A stretch of 64,000 nucleotides of DNA from Candidatus Poribacteria bacterium (GTDB lineage: Bacteria; Poribacteria; WGA-4E; WGA-3G), in contig JAPPBX010000033.1 of the NCBI GenBank assembly GCA_026702755.1, positions 1-64,000 on the forward strand. Direction: 5' to 3'. The translations under genes were made by a program, and so were the position numbers. The notes under the pieces are model-generated. The model was not told the origin of the DNA. It saw only the letters and a program-made list of their open reading frames with translations, and made no database searches. Position 1 is the stretch's first letter. Every line of letters begins with the position of its first letter. Shown piece by piece: positions 53,477 to 61,340 of this stretch.

Positions 53477-53911
53477 CTTGCAGATACCAATGTTTTGTTG
53501 CGTATCGTACAACGCACCGACGTACGTCATTCCATTGCTCAGGCTGCTGTGCACAAATTAGAGACAAAGGGCCATCAACTACAGACCACTTCGCAAAATT
53601 TCGCAGAATTCTGGAACGCTTCAACTCGACCTACTGAGCGAAATGGTTTTGGGCTCACGCCTGATGAGACAGACACGCTCTTAGGAGAATTAGAACAGTC
53701 TTTTCCTTTGCTGCCGGATTCACCAAATGTCTACCCAGTATGGAGACGACTCGTCGTGCAATATAATGTGTCGGGGCGTCAGGTTCACGATGCACGGTTG
53801 GTTGCGTCGATGATTGCGTATGATGTAACACATATCCTAACTTTCAACGTAACCGATTTTGAACGCTATGCCTCTGAAAGAATTGTGGCTATTGATCCAG
53901 CGGCGGTTTAG
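53477..53911 (+). pseudogene. PIN-domain toxin (VapC-like) split by TnpB element B
   Basis: This part lacks a start. Joining ATG-ATT-TAT at 52019-52027 with CTT-GCA-GAT at 53477 gives MIYLADTNVLLRIVQ, a typical PIN N-terminus with the first catalytic Asp at residue 6. The rest is complete, about 147 aa in all, with Glu in QNFAEFW, Asp in QVHDARLVA and the TFNVTDFERY motif. PIN toxins cut RNA. No ATG, GTG or TTG lies in frame upstream inside the element, and later starts lose the first Asp, so the toxin should be inactive. Confidence 0.85.
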
Positions 53912-53996
53912 TAATGACTTGAAGAATGTCTTAGAGTTTCTCTTTTTTTGAAGAAAAACAACACTATTTACACCGAAATATTAGGTGAAACACTTT

Positions 53997-54932
53997 ATGA
54001 ATCAATTCTTTGCATACGCCCTTATTTTTTTGCTGATTTTTTTATGTCTGTCTGCTGCAGCGGATAGCACGGACATCCACGAAAACGCCGGCACCCGCGC
54101 TATGACTTTCCTCAAAATCGGGGTAGGTGCGAAGGCGATGGGGATGGGAGAATCTCACGTCGCTGCGACCGATGACCTTTACGCCTCGTATTGGAATCCC
54201 GCCGGACTTGCCAAGCTCCAACACCCACAACTTGCACTTATGCATAACGAATGGTTTGCTGGAATCAATCACGAGTTCGTCGGATTTGCACACCCGTTTG
54301 GGAGTGCTGGGACCCTCGGTGCGAGCGCGAGTTTCTTGTCCTTCGGTGAGTTGCAGGGACGCGATCGAGAGGGGAACGAAACGACTATTTTCCGTCCTTA
54401 CGATCTGGCGTTGGTTCTGTCGTATGCCCGTGGTTTCGGTGATTCACTCGCTTTCGGTGCGAACGCGAAATTCTTGCGAGAGCAGATCGCTGACGAAAGC
54501 GGCACCGGTATTGCCTTCGATCTCGGTGGGATATACACCTTTTCAGAGATGCCTTTTCTTGCATTGGGGTTCAACGCGCAGCACGTGGGACCGCGAGTGA
54601 AGTTTATAGAGGAGGCTTTCGGTCTACCCTTTACCTTTAGACTCGGCGCGGCTTACAGAACCTCGACCCAGCCATTCATCCTAACGGTGGACATCATCCG
54701 ACCCTCTGACAACGACATCGCAATCGCGGCAGGTGCAGGCTACACGATTGGCAATATTTTGGAACTCCGCACCGGTTATAAATACAAAATCGGTGGCAAC
54801 GATTTAGGCGCGATTTCCGGCCTCACAGGCGGTTTTGGGTTGACACTCCTTCGCTTCCAAATCGATTACGCGCTCGTGCCTTTCGGCGTTTTGGGGTTAA
54901 CACACCGATTCTCATTGATCGCTAATTTTTAG
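53997..54932 (+). CDS. PorV/UPF0164-like outer-membrane barrel protein, third copy
   Basis: 311 aa from the ATG at 53997 (AGG upstream); a GTG at 53985 is in frame. Signal peptide about 1-22, cut near LSAAAD. Signature AMTFLKIGVGAKAMGMGESHVAATDD and SYWNPAGLAKL. Short beta-strands follow and the protein ends HRFSLIANF. It is the shortest of the three copies and closest to the PorV/PorQ core. Substrate unknown. Confidence 0.85.
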   Translation: MNQFFAYALIFLLIFLCLSAAADSTDIHENAGTRAMTFLKIGVGAKAMGMGESHVAATDDLYASYWNPAGLAKLQHPQLALMHNEWFAGINHEFVGFAHPFGSAGTLGASASFLSFGELQGRDREGNETTIFRPYDLALVLSYARGFGDSLAFGANAKFLREQIADESGTGIAFDLGGIYTFSEMPFLALGFNAQHVGPRVKFIEEAFGLPFTFRLGAAYRTSTQPFILTVDIIRPSDNDIAIAAGAGYTIGNILELRTGYKYKIGGNDLGAISGLTGGFGLTLLRFQIDYALVPFGVLGLTHRFSLIANF

Positions 54933-54963
54933 TAAGAGGCAAGGAGACTGCCTGCTAAAGGGC

Positions 54964-55656
54964 TTAGGAACAAGCGTTAATAAATGCGGTAAATAGTTTT
55001 GCCGAATGTTCTTGAAGCTCCAAAGAACCTTGCTTTTTGAACATCCGTTCCGGATGGTATTGCACACCGAGCATGAACTTTTTTGATGTGTCCTCTATTG
55101 CTTCAATAATCCCATCTTTTGATTGTGCTGTTACAGTAAACCCCTCGCCAATTACTTTTAAGGACTGATGATGTCTTGAATTGACTTCAGTGGTGGTTTC
55201 ACTTGTAATTTGGTTGAGTCGGCTGTCCGATTGAATCTGAATATCGTGCCAAGAATCGTCGGTATTTTCTATTATCTTATGCGTCAAATGGTCTGTAAAC
55301 TGTGAAGGGATGTCTTGGTACAGGCTGCTTCCAATTGCGACGTTCATAATCTGGATGCCGCGGCAGATTCCGAAAACGGGGAGATTTTCTTCTATTGCCT
55401 GCTTGCACAGTGGTAGTTCCAACTCGTCGCGGTCGAAATCAATGTCTGTCGTCTCGTGTTCTTCTTCACCGTAATGGATTGGGTCAATATCACGCCCTCC
55501 GGTGAGTAAAAGTCCTTTTAGACCTTTAAATACCTCTGGTGGTGCCCCTGGATACAGCGGACGGGCTATGCCGCCGTGTTTTTCAATGGCGCGGATGTAG
55601 TTGTTAGTCGGGTCGTTTTCATCGTAGCCAAATGTAATTCCAATAATAGGTTTCAT
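54964..55656 (-). CDS. Gamma-glutamyl-gamma-aminobutyrate hydrolase-like class-I amidotransferase
   Basis: 230 aa from the ATG at 55656 behind AAGGAGG. Peptidase C26 family: MKPIIGITFGYDENDP, LLLTGGRDIDPIHYGEE, nucleophile Cys98 in GICRGIQIMNVAIGSSLYQD, and GVQYHPERM with the catalytic His. Relatives such as PuuD cleave gamma-glutamyl-GABA in putrescine catabolism; no other puu gene is nearby, so the substrate is open. Cytoplasmic, single gene. Confidence 0.9.
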   Translation of the reverse strand: MKPIIGITFGYDENDPTNNYIRAIEKHGGIARPLYPGAPPEVFKGLKGLLLTGGRDIDPIHYGEEEHETTDIDFDRDELELPLCKQAIEENLPVFGICRGIQIMNVAIGSSLYQDIPSQFTDHLTHKIIENTDDSWHDIQIQSDSRLNQITSETTTEVNSRHHQSLKVIGEGFTVTAQSKDGIIEAIEDTSKKFMLGVQYHPERMFKKQGSLELQEHSAKLFTAFINACS

Positions 55657-55709
55657 ATAGAAATCCTCCTTTTGATTTTGTTTTCCTGGATAAAAGCGAT
55701 TTCCCGAAT

Positions 55710-55813
55710 GTAGGTTGGGTTGAGCGGTATCTGACAAACCACGTCCGTTTGCCGCAGTAATCTTTACATATTTAAAATACCTACACACTCCAAAAACCGA
55801 GCGAAACCCAACG
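55710..55813. repeat. Dispersed repeat, GTAGGTTGGGTTGAGCGG type
   Basis: Begins GTAGGTTGGGTTGAGCGG (55710-55727) and ends CGAGCGAAACCCAACG (55798-55813), which are inverted relative to each other. A larger relative is at 61076-61307. No gene in the 55657-55931 gap. Confidence 0.7.
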
Positions 55814-55887
55814 TCTTTCTAAACTCGGGATCCCTGTTAAATTATACTCTATTTTGCAGCCAAATGACAAACCAACCTGAATCGCAT

Positions 55888-55916
55888 TTGCATTATACGT
55901 AGATGCGTGGTATAAT
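55888..55916 (+). promoter_or_regulatory. Promoter of the DUF6807-miaB-map operon
   Basis: TTGCAT (55888-55893), 17 bases, TATAAT (55911-55916). Expected start near 55923, only about 9 bases before the ATG at 55932. Confidence 0.7.
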
Positions 55917-55931
55917 TTGCACATAGCATTT

Positions 55932-56690
55932 ATGTTACACGAATTTAACGAGAAAGAATTATCCATTACAGAAGACGAAGCACCGATACTCACGTGCTAT
56001 CATGGTGGCGATGTGGCACATCCGCCATATCTGCATCCGCTCTATGCTCCCAATGGACAAGTGGTAACAGATGACACGAGCATAGGGCATCAGCATCCAC
56101 CGGGAATTTGTTTCACTCGCGGAACCGTCAGCGGTGCGCAGCTGGAGCACGATGAGATTACGCGCGACACAAAGGCTGATTCAGCGAGGTTTTCTGTTGT
56201 CACGACGTGGAAGAATTCCGGGGAACCGTTGCTGATGGAAACCTGTGCAGTGAGGGTGCACCCACGTCAGACCGAAGTACAGGTCTTGGATATAGACATC
56301 TCGCTGCAGGCACTACGTGATTCTCTTGAATTTACCGACAACACAGGACTTGGCTACCTCGCTGTTGAGATGGAGTACCGTAAAGCAGCGGATGCCGAGG
56401 GACGGATCGGTGAGTCGGAAGTGAGTGGCAAAACATCGGCGTGGGGAACTCTCTGCGGTCTCACTGCTGCTGAGCAGGAAGCGGTCGGAGTCGCAATTCT
56501 CCCGCATCCCACAAACGGTGAAACAACGTTTTTTGCCGAGGATGCCTCGTTCGGATTTCTTTTCGCACAGACAACGCCTTTCACCGTGAATGCCGATGAG
56601 ACGCACACACTGAAATACCGGGTGCTGGCATATATAGGTGATCTCTTTACTTTTGACGTGTGGGGATACCATCAAGATTACATAGGATAA
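55932..56690 (+). CDS. DUF6807 (PmoA-like) family protein
   Basis: 252 aa from the ATG at 55932; the TTG at 55917 would lie upstream of the predicted transcript start. Family motifs: HPPYLHPLYAPNGQVVTDDTS followed by IGHQHPPGICF, then a beta-sandwich domain with DIDISLQAL and the C-terminal TLKYRVLAYIGD. Such proteins are frequent in Planctomycetes and Poribacteria next to sugar-catabolism genes; function unknown. No ribosome site is visible, so translation may be nearly leaderless. miaB starts two bases after its stop. Confidence 0.75.
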   Translation: MLHEFNEKELSITEDEAPILTCYHGGDVAHPPYLHPLYAPNGQVVTDDTSIGHQHPPGICFTRGTVSGAQLEHDEITRDTKADSARFSVVTTWKNSGEPLLMETCAVRVHPRQTEVQVLDIDISLQALRDSLEFTDNTGLGYLAVEMEYRKAADAEGRIGESEVSGKTSAWGTLCGLTAAEQEAVGVAILPHPTNGETTFFAEDASFGFLFAQTTPFTVNADETHTLKYRVLAYIGDLFTFDVWGYHQDYIG

Positions 56691-56692
56691 GT

Positions 56693-58126
56693 ATGAAAGA
56701 CCAGACGCTTTTCCCACTCTATAATGAAAATAAGGGCATAGACACACCGCATCCACCGCCACAAGGATCGCAAAAGGGGGTGCCACAGGCGGACGCGCGT
56801 CGCGTCTATATTGAAACGTACGGATGTCAAATGAATGTCAGTGACAGTGAACTGATGGCAGGCATTTTGACGCAGAGTGGACATCAAACCGTGCCGCATC
56901 TCGACGATGCGGATGTCGTCCTTGTGAACACCTGCGCGATACGGGAAAACGCGGAAACAAAAGTGATTAATCGGCTCAAGCATCTGAACCATCGGAAACG
57001 CCGTCAACCGGAACTCATCATCGGTGTCTGCGGTTGTATGGCACAACACCTCCGAGACAAACTCTTAGACGCGGCACCTTATGTGGACCTTGTGATGGGC
57101 CCCGATGCTTATCGAGATCTACCCGTGGCACTGGATTCTTTGGTGCGTGGTGTGGAATCGCATGTCTCGCTGACGGATCGGGATCCGTTTGTAGGCTTGC
57201 GGTTAGACAAAAGCGAAGATTACGCCGACATCGCCCCCATCCGAAAAGAGGGAATTCGGGCGTGGCTCACCATTCAGCGTGGGTGTGATAAGATGTGCAC
57301 CTTCTGCATCGTGCCCTTTGTTCGCGGCAGAGAACGGAGCCTTCCCCTGAAACTCCTTGTTGAAGATGTCGAAAAACTGGTGGACCAAGGATTCAAAGAG
57401 GTCGTTCTGCTTGGACAGACTGTTAATTCCTATCACGACGACAGTGCCGATTTCGGAGACCTCCTCTATGCTGTCGGCGAAGTCAATGGATTGGAACGCG
57501 TACGATTTACCTCCCCACACCCTGCTGATGCGACGGACAGTATGATTGACGCAATGGCGAGTTCACCGAGTGTTTGTAAGCATTTGCATCTCCCACTGCA
57601 ATCTGGTTCAACGGAGGTGCTGGATCGTATGCGCCGTACCTACACAGCGGAGGAATATCGCGCGCTTGTCTCGAAGCTCCGCGAACGTATCCCCGATATT
57701 GCACTCACGACTGATATTATCGTCGGTTTTTGTGGTGAAACCGATGCGGAATTCATGGAGACATATCAGATGATGGCGGATATCCGATACGATTCAGCGT
57801 TCATGTTCAAGTATTCTGAGCGTGAGGGGACCCTTGCACATAAAGCCTTACCGGATGATGTGCCCGAAGCCGTGAAGGGAGCACGTCTCAAACAGATTAT
57901 TGAACTCCAAGAAAGTATTTCTGCGGACGTCAACAGTGCTGCAGTCGGTGATACTATCGCAGTACTTGTGGAAGGCGAATCGCGTCGAGATGCAGATAGA
58001 TACCATGGAAAAACGGATGGCTTCAAAACGGCTGTGTTTCCGAAAGCGGACAGTGAAATCGGTGAGGTCGTCAACGTTCGCATTGACAGCACTACAGCAC
58101 ATACCTTGATTGGACAGATCGTCTAA
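56693..58126 (+). CDS. miaB: tRNA-2-methylthio-N6-dimethylallyladenosine synthase
   Basis: 477 aa from the ATG at 56693, two bases after the DUF6807 stop. MiaB adds a methylthio group to i6A37 of tRNAs. N-terminal UPF0004 domain with Cys45 (ETYGCQMN), Cys81 (NTCAIRENAE) and the CGC at 113-115 for one 4Fe-4S cluster; radical-SAM Cys198, Cys202 and Cys205 (RGCDKMCTFCIVPFVRGRE); C-terminal TRAM domain from about 410. The first 35 residues are a variable extension. The stop overlaps the map ATG. Confidence 0.95.
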   Translation: MKDQTLFPLYNENKGIDTPHPPPQGSQKGVPQADARRVYIETYGCQMNVSDSELMAGILTQSGHQTVPHLDDADVVLVNTCAIRENAETKVINRLKHLNHRKRRQPELIIGVCGCMAQHLRDKLLDAAPYVDLVMGPDAYRDLPVALDSLVRGVESHVSLTDRDPFVGLRLDKSEDYADIAPIRKEGIRAWLTIQRGCDKMCTFCIVPFVRGRERSLPLKLLVEDVEKLVDQGFKEVVLLGQTVNSYHDDSADFGDLLYAVGEVNGLERVRFTSPHPADATDSMIDAMASSPSVCKHLHLPLQSGSTEVLDRMRRTYTAEEYRALVSKLRERIPDIALTTDIIVGFCGETDAEFMETYQMMADIRYDSAFMFKYSEREGTLAHKALPDDVPEAVKGARLKQIIELQESISADVNSAAVGDTIAVLVEGESRRDADRYHGKTDGFKTAVFPKADSEIGEVVNVRIDSTTAHTLIGQIV

Positions 58127-58911
58127 TGGACAAACTTAGAATCAAAAGTAAGGTCGAAATTGAGAAGATGAAGCGGAGCGGTGAGGCGGCAGCGACCGTG
58201 TTGAAGCGTATCGGAGAGGCAATCGCCCCGGGTGTATCCACCGCCGATTTGGAACGCATCTCGCGTAAGACAATCGCTGAGGTCAACGCCACATCTTCCT
58301 TTTTGGGCTACCAACTTCCTGAACACGACCCTTATCCTTCCACAATATGTACCTCAATTAACGATGTCGTCATCCACGGGATTCCAAACAAAAGGGATGT
58401 TCTGCAAGAAGGAGACATCATCGGGATTGATACGGCTGTGAGTATTGACGGCTACCACGGTGATAACGCCTATACTTTTCCCGTTGGAGAGATTTCACCA
58501 TCAGCCAGTCGGTTGCTTAAAGTAACGCGGGGTTCGCTGTACGATGCGATTGCAGAGGCGAAACCGGGAAACCGTATCGGCGACATCTCTTCCAAATTAC
58601 AAAAAGGGGCAGAGTCTCAAGGGTTTTCCGTCCTTCAGAGTTTTGCGGGACACGGCATCGGGCGGAGTCTGCATGAGGCACCGGAGATCCCTTGCTTGGG
58701 GGTTGCTGGACGCGGTTTGCGTTTAAGACCAGGGATGGTACTCGCAATTGAAACAATGGTTAACATTGGACTGCCCGATGTGGAGATGTTAGCAGATGGA
58801 TGGACGATTATGACCTTAGACGGTAGTTTGTCTGCCCTTTTTGAGCATACGGTCGCTGTCCTTTCGGACGGACCTGAAATTCTAACTGGGAGTTCACTGT
58901 GGGAAGCCTAA
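58126..58911 (+). CDS. map: Methionine aminopeptidase, type I
   Basis: 261 aa. The ATG shares its A with the miaB TAA. It removes N-terminal Met from new proteins. Metal ligands in order: Asp in GIDTAVSIDGYHGDNAYTF, His in FAGHGIGRSLHEAPEIP, Glu in AIETMVN, and Glu in ALFEHTVAV. In many bacteria map lies in the spc operon next to secY; here it has moved to the miaB operon. Confidence 0.95.
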   Translation: MDKLRIKSKVEIEKMKRSGEAAATVLKRIGEAIAPGVSTADLERISRKTIAEVNATSSFLGYQLPEHDPYPSTICTSINDVVIHGIPNKRDVLQEGDIIGIDTAVSIDGYHGDNAYTFPVGEISPSASRLLKVTRGSLYDAIAEAKPGNRIGDISSKLQKGAESQGFSVLQSFAGHGIGRSLHEAPEIPCLGVAGRGLRLRPGMVLAIETMVNIGLPDVEMLADGWTIMTLDGSLSALFEHTVAVLSDGPEILTGSSLWEA

Positions 58912-59576
58912 GTGCAAAAATTATAGCCGTCATTACCGCAATCCTCATCTTTGTTTCGCTCTATCTCATCTTCGGATACGCGCGGGTTGAAGGCACAATG
59001 CTGGAAGTGCAAAAGATCTTCTACTATCACGTCTCTGCAGCGTTGACCGTGTTTGTAGCCTTCGGTGTCAACTGCGTGTTCAGTATCAAGTACCTCATTC
59101 AACGGAAACCGAACGACGATCTGCTTGCAGTCGCTGCAGCGGAACTGGGACTTATCTTTTGCACTATCGCCCTCCTTTCCGGTCCTATCTGGGCAAGATA
59201 CGCATGGAACACATGGTGGAATTGGGAACCGCGCCTCACGAGTACGCTCATCCTTTGGCTGATGTACGTCGGTTATTTTATTCTCCGTTCCGCTTTGGAA
59301 GAGGACAAGCGCGGGATCTATTCAGCCGTCCTCGGAATTATCGCTTACCTTGATGTACCGATTGTGTATTATGCTGTCGATATCTGGCAAGGCGGTTTAC
59401 ATCCCGACCGTGGAACGAAATGGAACCTTGAGACGACGATGCGTCATACATGGATGGTAGCACTCCTCGCATTTATTATGTTATTTATCCTTTTGCTAAT
59501 CGTCCGGTATCGTATCAAAAGAACCCAAGCGCGTTATGAAATAATGCGGCAGAAGCATTTACGGGAGGCACTTTGA
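58899..59576 (+). CDS. ccmC: Heme exporter protein C (cytochrome c maturation)
   Basis: 225 aa, about six membrane helices. GTG start, six bases after GGGAG, overlapping the map end by 13 bases. The tryptophan-rich heme-handling motif WARYAWNTWWNWEPR lies in the first periplasmic loop region, with conserved His in FYYHVSAA and MRHTWMVALL. It transfers heme towards CcmE. Other ccm genes are not in this window except a CcmD-like partner directly behind. Confidence 0.92.
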   Translation: MGSLSAKIIAVITAILIFVSLYLIFGYARVEGTMLEVQKIFYYHVSAALTVFVAFGVNCVFSIKYLIQRKPNDDLLAVAAAELGLIFCTIALLSGPIWARYAWNTWWNWEPRLTSTLILWLMYVGYFILRSALEEDKRGIYSAVLGIIAYLDVPIVYYAVDIWQGGLHPDRGTKWNLETTMRHTWMVALLAFIMLFILLLIVRYRIKRTQARYEIMRQKHLREAL

Positions 59577-59917
59577 TGAAAATAATCGTTGTGATAAGTT
59601 TTTTGGTGGTTTTGGGGTTATTCTTGTTCGCAACGCAAGTGCCGATCACCTTGACAGATGATGAAGTCGCGAAGGCTGTTTCAGAGACAAGCTCGGAATT
59701 GCCTGTGGACGAAGAGCTCCTGGAACGGGCAGTGAAACTATCCGTTGAGAAACTCGAACAGGGACAAAGCACTCGCCTCAAGTATCTTGCCGCTGCCTAT
59801 TTCGTCATTTGGTTGGTTTTTATACTGTACTTACTCCGCTTGGGACAACAGCAGCGAGAACTCGACAAACGGCTTTCTCAATTAGAACAAACACCTGACA
59901 ACGAGGTAGAAGAATAA
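59576..59917 (+). CDS. CcmD-like protein with N-terminal extension
   Basis: 113 aa. The ATG overlaps the ccmC TGA (TGATG). One N-terminal helix or signal (IIVVISFLVVLGLFLFATQ), a charged periplasmic region (about 25-60), and a C-terminal helix YLAAAYFVIWLVFILYLLRL followed by coiled-coil sequence, as in CcmD (usually 45-70 aa). The extra N-terminal helix and periplasmic part are not usual for CcmD. Position behind ccmC supports the assignment. Confidence 0.65.
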   Translation: MKIIVVISFLVVLGLFLFATQVPITLTDDEVAKAVSETSSELPVDEELLERAVKLSVEKLEQGQSTRLKYLAAAYFVIWLVFILYLLRLGQQQRELDKRLSQLEQTPDNEVEE

Positions 59918-59946
59918 ACCTTTTTTGTTTTACCTTTATCTTAATC

Positions 59947-60414
59947 ATGAAAACTTTCCTTTTTAAAACACAACAGACGCTTGAACAACCCCTAACGGAA
60001 GTTTTTGAATTCTTTTCTAACGCACATAACCTCGCTGTGATTACACCGCCGTGGCTCAAGTTTGAAGTCCTAACCCCCGCCCCGATTGAAATGGTCGTCG
60101 GAACGCGTATTGATTACAAGCTAAAACTACGTGGCATCCCTGTCCGCTGGCAGAGTGAGATTACCGAGTGGGATCCACCTCACGCCTTCGCAGATGAACA
60201 ACGCCGCGGTCCTTATCGGATCTGGCGGCATAAGCATACCTTTGATGAGACAGAAGACGGTATCGTTGTCGGCGATTCGGTGGAATATGCGGTCTGGGGA
60301 GGTGCGCTTGTTGACAAATTTTTCGTGCGTCCGGATATAGAGCAAATCTTTGCTTACCGCACCGAGCAGTTAGCTGAAATCTTCCATCAGAGGAAGAATA
60401 GCAACTTATCGTAA
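59947..60414 (+). CDS. SRPBCC-family (START-like) protein
   Basis: 155 aa. N-terminal QTLEQPLTEVFEFFSNAHNLAVITPPWLKF and GTRIDYKLKLRGIPVRWQSEITEWDPPHAF match the ligand-pocket SRPBCC fold of cyclase/dehydrase-type proteins. The family binds hydrophobic ligands; the ligand is unknown. Cytoplasmic. Its 3' end overlaps the convergent lytic transglycosylase gene by 28 bases. Confidence 0.8.
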   Translation: MKTFLFKTQQTLEQPLTEVFEFFSNAHNLAVITPPWLKFEVLTPAPIEMVVGTRIDYKLKLRGIPVRWQSEITEWDPPHAFADEQRRGPYRIWRHKHTFDETEDGIVVGDSVEYAVWGGALVDKFFVRPDIEQIFAYRTEQLAEIFHQRKNSNLS

Positions 60415-61058
60415 AAACAGATGCGTTCGTAGTAATGCATCACCCGCTTCACGTAGTCTAACGTTTCGTTGAACCCCTGAAAATAACCGTGCGGTGGTTT
60501 CCCGCTTTCCCACACTTCACGATGGATGTGTGCGTGCTTCTGCGTCAATTGACGAAGGGCAACGCTCACGGGTCTCCATAAGCGTGGATTTCCTACTTCA
60601 TGACGACGGACGAGTGCTTGTGCATCACGGACGCGTCCGAGACCGCCGTTGTAGCTCGCTAACACCAACCGGTGACGCTGCTCATAAGGACTTTGTGGGA
60701 AAGCGCGGTATAAATTCCTTAGATGACGCGCTGCACCCGCGATGTTCTGCGCCGCGTCAAGTGGGTCTCGCACCCCGAGTTCTTCTGCTGTTTTGGGCAT
60801 CAATTGGGTTAGTCCTTGCGCACCTACCGGGCTTTGTGCGTTTTCGTCAAACCCAGATTCCTGCACAATCAACGCACAGACCAGACGAGCGTCCAACCCT
60901 TGTTTGGCAGCGTGTTGCTGAATCAGTCTTCTATACTTAAGCATCTTTGGTGTCAGGACGAGCAACCGCAAATCCGACGGGACGCTCATGACTGCACTTA
61001 ACAGGACGATTAAGACGAGTATTAGAATAAGAAGGAAGAGTGTGTGTTTGCGCAGCAT
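60387..61058 (-). CDS. Membrane-anchored lytic transglycosylase
   Basis: 223 aa. N-terminal helix or signal (about 7-27). SLT domain from about 45: catalytic Glu in LIVQESGFD, GAQGLTQLMP, and LASYNGGLGRVRDA; the C-terminal NETLDYVKRVMHYYERI is typical of soluble-lytic-transglycosylase/MltC relatives. It cleaves peptidoglycan glycan strands to anhydromuropeptides. Probably periplasmic. Confidence 0.9.
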   Translation of the reverse strand: MLRKHTLFLLILILVLIVLLSAVMSVPSDLRLLVLTPKMLKYRRLIQQHAAKQGLDARLVCALIVQESGFDENAQSPVGAQGLTQLMPKTAEELGVRDPLDAAQNIAGAARHLRNLYRAFPQSPYEQRHRLVLASYNGGLGRVRDAQALVRRHEVGNPRLWRPVSVALRQLTQKHAHIHREVWESGKPPHGYFQGFNETLDYVKRVMHYYERICFYDKLLFFL

Positions 61059-61075
61059 TTCTGTTTACTCAGCAC

Positions 61076-61307
61076 GTAGGGTGGGTTGAACGGAACCTTA
61101 CTGGAAACTGCATAGATAAGATAGCCTTCAAGTTCAGCAAGAAACCTGAAATCACCAAAGGACGAGTGAAACGCAACACATTTTCACGCCGAAACCTTTT
61201 AGGGCGTTGGGTTTCGCTATCTCTATCTACACAGATAATCCATAGAAGATCAACATTTTCCGTATAAACCGAAGGGTTTTGGTCTTTTACCGCTCAACCC
61301 AACCTAC
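61076..61307. repeat. Long dispersed repeat, GTAGGGTGGGTTGAACGG type
   Basis: 232 bp with inverted ends GTAGGGTGGGTTGAACGG and CCGCTCAACCCAACCTAC, and inner GAGTGAAACGCAAC and GTTGGGTTTCGC motifs that repeat the same theme. It fills the gap between the transglycosylase and Wzi-like genes and has no coding capacity. Relative of 55710-55813. Confidence 0.75.
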
Positions 61308-61340
61308 AGTCACAGCCATATTTTTATTATCGAACTTACA

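Noticed and set aside
53495-53911. PIN toxin as an intact gene starting at TTG 53495
   Set aside because: That start removes the first catalytic Asp and the first beta-strand; the true first codons are found on the other side of the element.
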